DNA from: JBBQVZ01 sp963695975
GTDB lineage: Bacteria > Actinomycetota > UBA4738 > HRBIN12
DNA length: 64,000 nt
Direction: 5' to 3'
Assembly: GCA_963695975.1 (NCBI GenBank)
Contig: CAVOIB010000010.1
Span: forward strand, 372,001 to 436,000
The notes beneath the pieces were generated by a model. It had not been told where the DNA came from, did no database searches, and worked only from the letters and a program-made list of their open reading frames with translations. Positions within the stretch are counted from its first letter, which is position 1. Each line of letters starts with the position of its first letter. This document shows, one piece after another, positions 7,614 to 15,492 of the stretch. Both the position numbers and the translations under genes were made by a program.

Positions 7614-8999
7614 ATGACGCTTCGGGCGCTGGCCGATGCCGTCCGTGAGCGGCGTGTCGGCGCCACCGAGCTCGTGGCCGAGTCCTTGCGGAATCGAGGC
7701 CCTCGATCCCGATCTGGGCGCAGTCGTCGCCCTCCGCGCCGAGCAAGCCTTGGATGAGGCGAGGCGTCTGGACGCGGAGCTTGCGGCAGGGGGGGAAGCG
7801 GGGCCTCTGGCCGGGCTTCCGCTCCTAGTCAAAGACATCACCGACGTGGGCGGCATGCGCACCACGTACGGATCGCTGCTCCACGTGGACACGCCTGTCG
7901 TGCGGGCCGATGCGCTCGTGGTCGCGCGCCTTCAAGCCGCGGGCGCGATCGTCGTGGGCAAGAGCAACACGCCGGAGTTCGCATGCGCAGGATTCACAGC
8001 CAACCGCGTGTTCGGTCCCACGCGGAACCCGTGGAACCCAGAGCGGACGCCCGGTGGCTCGAGCGGCGGATCCGCTGCGCCATCACATCCGGCATGGTCT
8101 CCACCGCCACCTCGACCGACGCGGGCGGCTCCATCGGGATCCCCGCGAGTTACTGCGGGTTGGTTGGGCTGAAGCCGACCAACGGCCTGGTCCCTCGAGA
8201 TCCCGCCGCGCGAGCCATGGACTGGATCGACCTCACGACCGATGGGCCGATGGGTTCGACCGTGGACGACGTGCGGCTTCAGCTCCGCGCGCTTTCGGAT
8301 GCGGCGTCGGTCGGTGCCAGCGTCCAACAGTCGCTCAAGCCACGACGCACTTCGCGCCTGCTCGTGCTCAAACGGTGGACCAGCCGAGTTCCGCTCCCCA
8401 ACGAGGACGCGACGCTGTTCGGCGAAGCGGTGACGCACCTCTGTTCGATCACCGGGCTGGATCCCGAACCTATGGCAGCCTCGGAGCTATTCCCGGGCAT
8501 CGAGGTGGGTGACGACTGGGCGCTCGTGGCGGCACCTGAGCTCTTGAGCATCGTCGGCGGGCGGGACAGCTTGGAGTTGGTGCGGGATCGCCTGCACCCC
8601 ACGACCGCTGCGTTCGCCGGTTGGGGCGCCGAGATCGGGATCGACGCCTATCTCGGCGCCCGTCGACGTCGGATGGTACTTGCGGACCTGTTGGAAGACA
8701 CGCTTGGCCACGGTGGCGTCATCGTTAGCCCCACGATGTGCGGGGACGCGGTGGCTGCTGAGGGCCCGCCGGAGCCCGGCTCGGAGATCGGCCTGTACGA
8801 CAACGTGCTTGCGCCCAACCTCACGGGTTTCCCGGCGATATCCCTGCCGGCGGGGCTGCGCGCGAACGGCGTGCCCTTGGGCGTTCAGCTGGTCGCGCCG
8901 CCCTACCACGAGGGCATGCTCCTCGATCTGGCCGAATCGTGGGAGGAGGCACGTCCGTGGCAGAGCGTCGCTCCCGGCTATGGGCCCCTCATCACGTGA
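7614..8999 (+). pseudogene. Amidase (amidase-signature family), two frameshifts
   Basis: ATG 7614 opens MTLRALADAVRERRVGATEL. Near 7,690 an extra A (CGGAATCGAG) shifts the frame to EALDPDLGAVVALRAEQALD. Near 8,085 a missing G shifts it back into SGMVSTATSTDAGGSIGIPA. The pieces contain the amidase Ser-cisSer-Lys elements: the lysine in LPLLVKDITD, the glycine-serine loop TPGGSSGGSAA, and the nucleophile loop DAGGSIGIPASYCGLVGLKP. They end with TGA at 8997-8999. Restored length is about 461 residues, normal for the family. The substrate is unknown; no gatB or gatC is nearby, so it is unlikely to be a tRNA amidotransferase subunit. Either a pseudogene or two assembly errors. Confidence 0.8.
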
Positions 9000-9058
9000 A
9001 GACGGCGCCTAGCAGTCGGGTGCCCGAGCGTTCGCGAATGTACCTTGGACCGTACGAA

Positions 9059-9478
9059 TCAGGGAACGCCGGGACGGCGAGGCGCGTCGACGATCGGCTC
9101 GGGCGCATGCCACACGGCCTCGACGTTGTTCTGATGTAAGTCGTTGACGAATGCCGCGTAATACCGCTCGGAGTACTGCGTCCAGACCCTGGGCTCGCCG
9201 CGGACGGTCGCGCCGTTTGCGACGGCGGCCGCGAAGAATGCATCCACGGCGTCCCGACCCTCGGCAAAGAACGCAACATGCGCCGCTGTGGTCACGGGCT
9301 CCCCACGGCAGATCGTGAAGTCGTCCAGGTCCTCGGCCCCGTAGGAGACACAGTCGTCCTGAACGTAAAGCTCCTCGTAGCCGAGTGGGGCGAGGGCGGG
9401 TGTATAGAGCCCCCGGCTCGCGTCCAGGTCTGCCACGACGAAGAGCACGTGATCGACGACGACGCGGCGAACCGTCAT
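9059..9478 (-). CDS. VOC (glyoxalase/bleomycin-resistance fold) protein
   Basis: 139 residues starting MTVRRVVVDHVLFVVADLDA at 9478. The pattern is that of a two-module vicinal-oxygen-chelate protein: the DHVLFVV-DLDASRGLY opening, a GYEEL strand pair, then HVAFFAEGRDAVDAFFAAAV and a final strand ending NNVEAVWH. The first-module histidine and the last glutamate are placed where metal ligands usually sit. Members include lactoylglutathione lyases, dioxygenases and antibiotic-binding proteins; the substrate cannot be inferred. Length is normal for a single-domain member, and the gene looks intact. Confidence 0.8.
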   Translation of the reverse strand: MTVRRVVVDHVLFVVADLDASRGLYTPALAPLGYEELYVQDDCVSYGAEDLDDFTICRGEPVTTAAHVAFFAEGRDAVDAFFAAAVANGATVRGEPRVWTQYSERYYAAFVNDLHQNNVEAVWHAPEPIVDAPRRPGVP

Positions 9479-9533
9479 TCGTTCACGCTATCAACGCCGG
9501 GTCTGGGGTCGCTACTGTCGGGAAGCCACGCTC

Positions 9534-10121
9534 TTGCTGGACGGCTGCGCGGGCAAGCGAGTATCGAGTGGGGCGACACCTCGCCGTGAAGAGCCGTTGA
9601 GGACCTGCTGGGGGCATCCGTTCGTCGCGCACGGCACGGCGCACAACGATACGGTCCCGGTGCAAGCCAGGTCGAGGATCGTCGCCATTCCCCCATCCCT
9701 CGCTAACGAGCTTGGGCACTACATCGGCGGGCTGCCCTCGATCGACTCATCGGTACCCTTGTTCCCAAGCAGGACCAACGAGTACATCCGCGTAACAACA
9801 TGGAAGCGTCGGGTGTTCGACCCGGCGGCTCGATCCGCCGGGCTCACTCCCCCGTCGCTTCGCGTGCATGACCTCAGGCACACCGCCGCCAGCCTTGCAA
9901 TCGCGTCAGGAGCGTCCGTGAAGCTCGTTCAGCGCCAGCTTGGACACCGGTCAGCGACGCTCACGTTGGATACGTACTCGCACCTGTTCGCCGACGATCT
10001 CGATGCCCTCTCGGACGCCCTCGATGGACTCAGATCGCGGACTCTCGCGGACTCTCGCGGACTCTCGCGGACTCTCGCGGATTCCCAAGGCGTCCCGAGA
10101 GATGGTTGCGCTCGCAGATAG
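9534..10121 (+). pseudogene. Tyrosine integrase, C-terminal remnant
   Basis: The useful part begins near 9,640. It contains VHDLRHTAASLA (the H-x-x-R pair), VQRQLGHRSATLTLDTYSHL (the His and the nucleophile Tyr), and a tail LFADDLDALSDALDG. The N-terminal arm-binding and core-binding domains and the first catalytic arginine are missing, and the upstream codons are not integrase-like. It ends 24 bases before the intact tRNA(CAU), as expected for an element that integrates at that tRNA's 3' end. The tail is lengthened by a 10-bp tandem repeat. Unable to act alone. Confidence 0.85.
10041..10080 (+). repeat. 10-bp tandem repeat in integrase tail
   Basis: Four exact copies of 'actctcgcgg', preceded by one degenerate copy at 10,031. 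Ten is not a multiple of three, so the repeat is read in all three frames in turn, giving a 10-residue period (LADSRGLSRT). Similar 'tctcgcggac' patches follow the integrase-like remnant at 29,829 and lie inside the scar flank near 5,650, so the motif travels with these integrase ends. Confidence 0.8.
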
Positions 10122-10144
10122 GCTCTGACCTGCAGTCTTGTCGG

Positions 10145-10218
10145 TGGGGCGGGGAGGCCTCGAACCTCCGACCGACGGATTATGAGTCCGCTGCTCTGAC
10201 CGACTGAGCTACCGCCCC
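10145..10218 (-). tRNA. tRNA with CAU anticodon (elongator Met or Ile2)
   Basis: Reading the minus strand from 10,218, the acceptor arm GGGGCGG pairs perfectly with CCGCCCC. The D-arm GCTC...GAGC, a five-pair anticodon stem around loop CTCATAA, and a T-arm GGAGG-TTCGAGG-CCTCC are all present. The discriminator is A and no CCA is encoded. Anticodon CAU fits elongator Met or the lysidine-modified Ile tRNA; it lacks the mispaired 1-72 position of initiator tRNA. Its 3' end serves as an integration target (see 5,512 and 336). Confidence 0.92.
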
Positions 10219-10351
10219 CAAGTTGAGCGTCGCGGTCAGAGCATATGCGCTCGGGCATGAGGCCCACTCCCTCGCGCTAACGTGGGACGCTTGACGGAAG
10301 ACATGGGTTCGTTCAACTATCCGCGCACCCCAGCGCGAGGAGGAAGACGCC

Positions 10352-11437
10352 ATGGTCGATGTCGACACGCAGCGCGACGAACTGGTTGGACGCTTGTTCT
10401 CCGCGGGCCTCGGCATGGCGGAGGTGCTAACGGTCTATCTCGGTGACGTCCTCGGGCTCTATCGGACCCTCGAGCGTGGCGGACCGATGACACCGCCGGA
10501 GCTCGCGAACGAAGCGGGGATCTTCGAGCGCTACGCACGCGAGTGGTTGGAACAGCAGGCGGCCGCCGGGATCCTGGAGGTGGAGGACGTCTCGGGGGAG
10601 GTCGACGCACGTCGCTATCTCCTGCCGCCAGGACACGCCGAGCCGCTGCTCGATCCGGAGAGCCCGTACTCGATCGCCCCCTTCTGCAAGTCGTTCGTGG
10701 CGATCTCCAGCGCCATGCCCGACCTCGTCGCCTCGTTCCAGTCGGGAGCCATGGTTCCGTGGAGCGCCTACGGGAGCCACATGATCGACGCGCAGGGCGA
10801 CTTCAATCGGCCGTGGCTCATGGGCTCCCTCGGCACCGAGTATCTCCCCTCGATCCCCGACATCCACGATCGACTGTCCCGCGAGCCCGGAGCGAAGGTC
10901 GCGGACATCGCGTGCGGCGTCGGCTGGGCGGCCATCGCCCTCGCACGTGCCTACCCGCTCATCACCGTCGACGGCTTCGACCTCGACGAGCCGTCGATCA
11001 CGATCGCCTCACGCAACGCGGAGGATGCCTTGGTCGCCGACCGCGTACGGTTCGCGGCGAAGGACGCTGCCGATCCCGCGTTGGAGGCGCAGTACGACCT
11101 GGCGATCGTGGTGGAGGCGATCCACGATCTGTCGCAACCCGTCGCCGTGATGAGCGCGATCAGGCGCATGCTCAAACCCGGTGGCACCCTGATCGTCGCC
11201 GACGAGCGGACCGAGGACTCGTTCACGGCCCCGGCCAGCGAGACCGAGCGGATGTTCTACGCGTACAGCGTGCTGTGCTGCCTTCCGTCCGCGATGGAGG
11301 ATCACACGTCGGCCGGCACGGGAACCGTCATGCGGATCTCCACTTTCGAGACGTACGCGAAGGAAGCAGGGTTCGATGGTGTCGCGGTCCTGCCGATCGA
11401 GCACGACTTCCTGCGCTTCTATCGGCTCGACCGCTAG
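10352..11437 (+). CDS. Class I SAM-dependent methyltransferase with winged-helix N-terminus
   Basis: 361 residues from ATG 10352, with AGGAGGAAG about 8 bases upstream. Residues 1-90 form a winged-helix dimerisation region (GLYRTLERGGPMTPPELANE, then EWLEQQAAAGILEVE), as in O-methyltransferases and Rv2258c-like proteins. The Rossmann core starts near residue 180 with VADIACGVGWAAIALA (motif I), then a DGFDLDE acidic strand end, and LKPGGTLIVADE (post-motif II). The closing region includes an FYRLDR end. It methylates a small molecule that cannot be named from sequence. It sits just outside the tRNA(CAU) insertion zone. Confidence 0.85.
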   Translation: MVDVDTQRDELVGRLFSAGLGMAEVLTVYLGDVLGLYRTLERGGPMTPPELANEAGIFERYAREWLEQQAAAGILEVEDVSGEVDARRYLLPPGHAEPLLDPESPYSIAPFCKSFVAISSAMPDLVASFQSGAMVPWSAYGSHMIDAQGDFNRPWLMGSLGTEYLPSIPDIHDRLSREPGAKVADIACGVGWAAIALARAYPLITVDGFDLDEPSITIASRNAEDALVADRVRFAAKDAADPALEAQYDLAIVVEAIHDLSQPVAVMSAIRRMLKPGGTLIVADERTEDSFTAPASETERMFYAYSVLCCLPSAMEDHTSAGTGTVMRISTFETYAKEAGFDGVAVLPIEHDFLRFYRLDR

Positions 11438-11448
11438 TCCAGCCCCCG

Positions 11449-12603
11449 TTATCCCAGGATCCGAGCGTCCTGATAGCCGGCCGAGAGCACGCTCCCCCGT
11501 TCGAAGCGAGAGGGGCCGAAGTCGTCCAGGCCCGGATCGCGATCCGGCGCGTCGACCACCAGATCGGCAACGTGCTTCCCGAGCGCTGGCGCCAGCTTGA
11601 ATCCGTGCCCGCTCGTCCCCGCATCCACGAACACGTTCGGTGCGATCTCACCGATGACGGGCTGCCAATCGGGGCTCACATCGTACAGACTCGCCCAACC
11701 CCCGTGGAACTCCGACGCCGCCAGGTGCGGCACACGTCGGACCACGGCCTCCGCCAGACCCCGGACCTCGTCCTCCCGGATCTCCTGATCGAAATCATCC
11801 GCGTCGGCCTGCGGCGCCGGATGGAGCGGCCCCATCAGGTAGAGGTCATCACCCTCAGGGCGGAAGTAGTAGCCGCCGATCAGATCGCCGTGTGCGACAA
11901 CCGGCGACGCGCCGGCCCACCGGAACGTCGCGACCACGTGCCGCTCGACGGTGAGAGGAAGATCTGCCCCTACGAGCGAGGCGAGAGGTCCGGTCCACGG
12001 ACCAGCCGCGATGAGTACCCGCCCGCACGAGACCGCCCGCCTGTCGGAGGCCGTGACGACGACCCCTCTCTCGGACGAGGCCAATCCCACGACGGTGGTC
12101 GCGAGGCGCGGCGTCGCGCCGAGCTCCACGGCACGGCGGAAGAGCCCTTCGGTGACCGCGTGCGGATCGGAGTAGCCGGCATCCCGTTCGAGCGCCCCGA
12201 GCCCGACCCCTTCGAGATCGAAGTCCGGGTAGGTCTCGGCCAGTGCATCCCGATCGAAGAGCACCGTGACGATGCCCAGCTCGTTCAAGCGCGCCGCCGA
12301 CGCACGGACCGCCTCCTCGTCGTCGGGCGGATGCACGTAGAGGAGCCCCGTTCGCCGGAACCCCGACTTCGTTCCGGTCAGCTCGGCGAACCGCTCCATC
12401 ATGCGGATGCTGTCGCGAGCGACGCGGGCGAGGAACGGGTTGGTGTAGTACGCGCGACAGACCGCGCTCGACCTTCCCGTGGGCCCGCCGGCGGGTACCG
12501 ACCGTTCGAAGATCACCGGCTTCACGCCGCCTGAGGCCAGGTGGAACGCCGCCGACGCCCCGTGCACACCAGCTCCGACGATGCCGACGTCGAACGTCTC
12601 CAT
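11449..12603 (-). CDS. FAD-dependent DAO-type oxidoreductase
   Basis: About 384 residues; ATG 12601-12603 chosen over the GTG directly before it. The N-terminus has the FAD dinucleotide motif VGIVGAGVHGASAAFHL, then the GRSSAVCRAYYTNP segment where covalent or substrate-adjacent residues lie in the sarcosine oxidase family. Near the C-terminus is a second nucleotide-contact motif, VDAGTSGHGFKLAPALG. The family oxidises amino or N-methyl compounds (sarcosine, glycine, D-amino acids) and releases peroxide. Without the alpha, gamma and delta subunits of heterotetrameric sarcosine oxidase nearby, a monomeric enzyme is likeliest. Substrate unknown. Confidence 0.85.
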   Translation of the reverse strand: METFDVGIVGAGVHGASAAFHLASGGVKPVIFERSVPAGGPTGRSSAVCRAYYTNPFLARVARDSIRMMERFAELTGTKSGFRRTGLLYVHPPDDEEAVRASAARLNELGIVTVLFDRDALAETYPDFDLEGVGLGALERDAGYSDPHAVTEGLFRRAVELGATPRLATTVVGLASSERGVVVTASDRRAVSCGRVLIAAGPWTGPLASLVGADLPLTVERHVVATFRWAGASPVVAHGDLIGGYYFRPEGDDLYLMGPLHPAPQADADDFDQEIREDEVRGLAEAVVRRVPHLAASEFHGGWASLYDVSPDWQPVIGEIAPNVFVDAGTSGHGFKLAPALGKHVADLVVDAPDRDPGLDDFGPSRFERGSVLSAGYQDARILG

Positions 12604-12634
12604 CACGCCGGCAAGCCTACCGCCGCGCGCAAGT

Positions 12635-13096
12635 TCATCCTCCGCCGATCGGCGGCGTCGCCTGGAACGTCCTCTGCAATCCGGCGATCAGTTGCGTCTT
12701 CTCGTTCGGTGAGAGCTTCGCCGCCCAGTGAACGGCCCAGTAATACCAGGGCGGCATCGAACCAGAGCGGATCACGTCGGCCACATCGCCAGCGCCATCC
12801 TGGGGACGGTCCCACTCGCTGAAGTTGAGGGTCGCGCGGCCATCCTGGACGTCGCGCTGGACCAACCAGGAGAAGGGCGCGATGTTCGTGTACCAGTACC
12901 ACTGCGTCTGGTTGCTGTGGCAGTCGAAGCACGCGGTCGCGGTCAGCGCGCGGGTCGTGGCGCTGTCCCACGCGGGCTCCGCCGTGATGGCCGGGTTCGA
13001 ATGATCGCGCCCGTACGGGATGAACTGGATCAGCGCGAATACCGCCAACAGGATCCACAAGAGGCGCCGTACCCCGTGAGGCAGCTTCGGTGGCAT
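12635..13096 (-). CDS. Membrane-anchored haem-binding (CxxCH) protein
   Basis: 153 residues from ATG 13094-13096. A single N-terminal membrane segment (RRLLWILLAVFALIQFIPYG) is followed by the haem-binding domain typical of this family: HSNPAI, then TACFDCHSNQTQWYWYTNIAPFSW with a CxxCH c-type haem site, and NFSEWDRP downstream. A late W-A-x-KLSPNEK segment completes the domain. The protein would lie outside the membrane with a covalently bound haem. Its role is unknown; proteins like it appear near respiratory or cytochrome genes, but here the neighbour is fumarase on the opposite strand. Confidence 0.8.
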   Translation of the reverse strand: MPPKLPHGVRRLLWILLAVFALIQFIPYGRDHSNPAITAEPAWDSATTRALTATACFDCHSNQTQWYWYTNIAPFSWLVQRDVQDGRATLNFSEWDRPQDGAGDVADVIRSGSMPPWYYWAVHWAAKLSPNEKTQLIAGLQRTFQATPPIGGG

Positions 13097-13251
13097 GAAG
13101 CCATGGTGCTCCCCGGAGCGCGGCCGTACCCGGGTCCGAACGGCCCCCCATCGTCGGACCGACGGGCCCTCGGGTTCGGATCTCCGCATCCTCTATCCGC
13201 TCGGCCAGCAGCAGGCGGCAGGCCGACGGCCCGACGATTTGGGAGGATGGC

Positions 13252-14646
13252 GTGGTGAGCGGGACGCGGACCGAGTCCGACAGCATCGGCGAGATCCAGG
13301 TCGACACCTCTCGCTACTGGGGTGCACAGACCGAGCGCTCGCTCCACCACTTCGCCATCGGCGACGCAGCGTCTGAGCGGATGCCGCTCGAGGTGATCCG
13401 CGCGATGGGCATCCTCAAGAAGGCGGCGGCGCAAGCGAACATGCAGGGTGATCACCTGGATGCCGAGGTCGGTGCTTTGATCGTCGCGGCCGCCGATGAG
13501 GTGATCGGCGGTGCGCTCGACGACCACTTCCCGTTGTACGTGTGGCAGACGGGCTCCGGCACCCAGACCAACATGAACGCGAACGAGGTCATCTCGAACC
13601 GCGCGATCGAGATGGCCGGCGGCGAGCTCGGATCCAAGCGGCCGGTGCACCCCAACGACCATGTGAACATGTCCCAGTCGTCCAACGACACGTTCCCGAC
13701 CGCCATGCACATCGCGGCGGCGCAGACGATCGTCAAGCATCTGTTGCCGAACGTCGGCGCGCTCCGCGACGCGCTCGCCGCTCGCGCGGCGGAGTTCCAT
13801 GGCGTGGTGAAGATCGGGCGCACGCACCTGCAGGACGCGGTTCCGTTGACGTTCGGACAGGAGTTCGGCGGATACGCCGCCCAGCTCGACGCGGATATCG
13901 GACGGATCGAGGTCACGCTCCCCGGTGTGTACGAGCTGGCGATCGGCGGCACGGCTGTGGGCACCGGGCTGAACGCCCCCCCGGGATTCGGCGCTGCCTG
14001 TGCGTCCAAGATCGCCGAGCTGACGGGCTTGCCGTTCGTCCAGGCGCCGAACACGTTCGCCGCACTCGCGGCCCACGATGCACTCGTCTTCACCTCGGGT
14101 GCGCTCGCGACGCTCGCCGCATCGCTCATGAAGATCGCCAACGACATCCGTTGGCTCGGGTCGGGCCCTCGCAGCGGCATCGGCGAGCTGCTCTTGCCGG
14201 AGAACGAGCCCGGCTCCTCGATCATGCCCGGCAAGGTGAACCCGACCCAGTCCGAAGCCATGACGATGGTCGCGGTGCAGGTCTTCGGTAACGACACGGC
14301 CGTGAAGATCGCCGGATCGCAGGGCAACTTCGAGCTGAACGTGTTCAAACCGGTGATGATCCGCAACGTGCTCCATTCGACGAAGCTTCTCGCCGACGCA
14401 TGCGGGACGTTCCGCGAGTTCTGCGTCGACGGTCTTCAGCTCGATCGCGAACGGATCGCCGAGCTCGTCAACCGTTCGCTGATGCTCGTGACCGCGCTCA
14501 GCCCGAGCCTCGGCTACGACAAGGCCGCCGAGATCGCGAAGAAGGCCCACCACGAGGGAACCACGCTGAAGGAGGCGGCGCTCGCGCTCGGGTACCTCAC
14601 CGAGCAGGAGTTCGATGCGGCGGTTCGCCCGGAGGACATGGTCTAG
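13252..14646 (+). CDS. fumC: Fumarate hydratase class II
   Basis: 464 residues from GTG 13252 (a second GTG follows directly; GGGAGG upstream suits either). Conserved blocks of the fumarase/aspartase superfamily are complete: RYWGAQTERSL, VWQTGSGTQTNMNANEVISN, HPNDHVNMSQSSNDTFPTAM, GRTHLQDAVPLTFGQE and the signature loop GSSIMPGKVNPTQSE holding the catalytic serine. The T-G-S-G-T-Q and HPND regions favour fumarase over argininosuccinate lyase or aspartase. It interconverts fumarate and malate in the TCA cycle. Length is normal and the gene is intact. Confidence 0.95.
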   Translation: MVSGTRTESDSIGEIQVDTSRYWGAQTERSLHHFAIGDAASERMPLEVIRAMGILKKAAAQANMQGDHLDAEVGALIVAAADEVIGGALDDHFPLYVWQTGSGTQTNMNANEVISNRAIEMAGGELGSKRPVHPNDHVNMSQSSNDTFPTAMHIAAAQTIVKHLLPNVGALRDALAARAAEFHGVVKIGRTHLQDAVPLTFGQEFGGYAAQLDADIGRIEVTLPGVYELAIGGTAVGTGLNAPPGFGAACASKIAELTGLPFVQAPNTFAALAAHDALVFTSGALATLAASLMKIANDIRWLGSGPRSGIGELLLPENEPGSSIMPGKVNPTQSEAMTMVAVQVFGNDTAVKIAGSQGNFELNVFKPVMIRNVLHSTKLLADACGTFREFCVDGLQLDRERIAELVNRSLMLVTALSPSLGYDKAAEIAKKAHHEGTTLKEAALALGYLTEQEFDAAVRPEDMV

Positions 14647-14661
14647 CCGCGAAGGGCGGAG

Positions 14662-14871
14662 TCAGTCGCGGTGAACCGAGCGTTCCAGCTTCGCCATGGA
14701 GAATCCGAGAAAGAAGAAGAGAAGCCCTACGGTGAGCAGGATCGCGGCTCCCGAGGTGAGCCCGCCGAAGTGATCGAAGGACCGGTCACGCGGTAAGGCC
14801 ACCGCCCACATGACGAGGGCGAGGCCGGATGCGTACCAGACCCCAGGTCGGAACCACTTCGGCACAGTCAC
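14662..14871 (-). CDS. Small two-helix membrane protein
   Basis: 69 residues starting at GTG 14869-14871; a second GTG two codons on is equally possible and neither has a strong ribosome binding site. Two hydrophobic segments, about residues 11-27 and 40-59, are linked by a charged loop with DRSFDHFGG. The C-terminus KLERSVHRD is basic. It converges with fumC, with 15 bases between the stop codons. Function unknown; good codon bias and clean membrane segments support a real gene. Confidence 0.6.
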   Translation of the reverse strand: MTVPKWFRPGVWYASGLALVMWAVALPRDRSFDHFGGLTSGAAILLTVGLLFFFLGFSMAKLERSVHRD

Positions 14872-14920
14872 CTCTATCGGCTGCCACGCCCGCCAGACAC
14901 CCGTTCACCTGCGAACCGGA

Positions 14921-14965
14921 GCTCCGGGGGAGAGACTCGAACTCTCAACCTACGATTACAGTCGG
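14921..14965. repeat. Decaying copy of tRNA-Asn 3' end
   Basis: The first 34 bases are identical to the 3' end of tRNA-Asn at 34,557-34,590 (acceptor, T-arm, variable region). Beyond that the anticodon stem-loop has lost two bases and then diverges. It is the outermost of the tRNA-Asn-derived scars. A truncated ORF (14,945-15,208) runs into it from the right. Confidence 0.75.
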
Positions 14966-15208
14966 AGGGCGACCGTTCCGTGTCGTGCCGAGATGTGCCG
15001 TGACCTGCTGTTTCGTTCGGCGGGAGGGCGCAAGTCCCTGACCTGTGGGGACGATTCTGTCCGGGATTCTGTCCCGCCCAGGCGGGTTCGACGGGCCGCG
15101 CCAGTGCTTGTCTCCGCCGATCCCGACCCACGCCATCCAGTCGTCGGCCTCCTCGTTCCACGTGTGGCCGAGCCGCAGGCCGTCCTGCTTCATCACCCAC
15201 GCGTTCAT
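14945..15208 (-). pseudogene. Truncated small ORF ending in tRNA-Asn scar
   Basis: ATG 15206-15208 has an ideal site (GAGGAG four bases upstream) and opens MNAWVMKQDGLRLGHTWNEE, followed by a tryptophan-rich stretch with WMAWVGIGGDKHWRG. After about residue 50 the sequence loses protein character, and its last codons are the complement of the tRNA-Asn copy. It is best read as the 5' half of a real small gene whose 3' half was replaced when the scar formed. The family is unknown; the tryptophan and charged residues suggest a small cytoplasmic protein. Confidence 0.45.
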
Positions 15209-15249
15209 CGCTCCTCCTCACGGCGTCGCCGGGGACCCTGACGATAGCT

Positions 15250-15345
15250 CGGTGACCTCATCGCCCGACGGCATCAGGCGCTCGACCGGCTCGGCCGCCA
15301 CGGTGCCAGCGAGGACGACCACGTTACCCTTACGCCCCTACGATT
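15250..15345 (-). pseudogene. Second ssb-like N-terminal remnant
   Basis: This segment repeats that at 5,808-5,885 with about five changes over 75 bases and reads NVVVLAGTVAAEPVERLMPS-GDEVTEL on the minus strand. It stops resembling an SSB after that, immediately before the truncated small ORF at 15,208. The two copies are adjacent to different tRNA scars, so they were either duplicated as cargo or come from related elements that each carried an ssb-like gene near their end. Confidence 0.45.
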
Positions 15346-15492
15346 GGGAGGAGCCAGTCCTGCTACCGAAGGCATGACGCTCGGTAGGACCGAGGCGCGG
15401 CCCGCTACTTGTGTTAGGGAGTTGCCCGGCGGAAGGTCCAAAGGCTACGATTCGTGCGCCCGCTCGAAGAAGTGCAGCCGTTGGGGGGATCG

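Noticed and set aside
10543..12534. A 663-codon open frame on the plus strand
   Set aside because: It runs out of frame through the methyltransferase and antisense to the DAO oxidoreductase, is arginine-rich, and has no family motifs. Long shadow frames are expected at this GC content.
13030..14553. A 507-codon minus-strand open frame opposite fumC
   Set aside because: Fumarase on the plus strand has every signature block; the antisense frame has none and no ribosome binding site.
15060..15105. Doubled 'attctgtcc' motif as a possible operator
   Set aside because: A similar string occurs once near 30,090, but with no dyad, no consistent distance to a start codon and only two places it is too weak to call.
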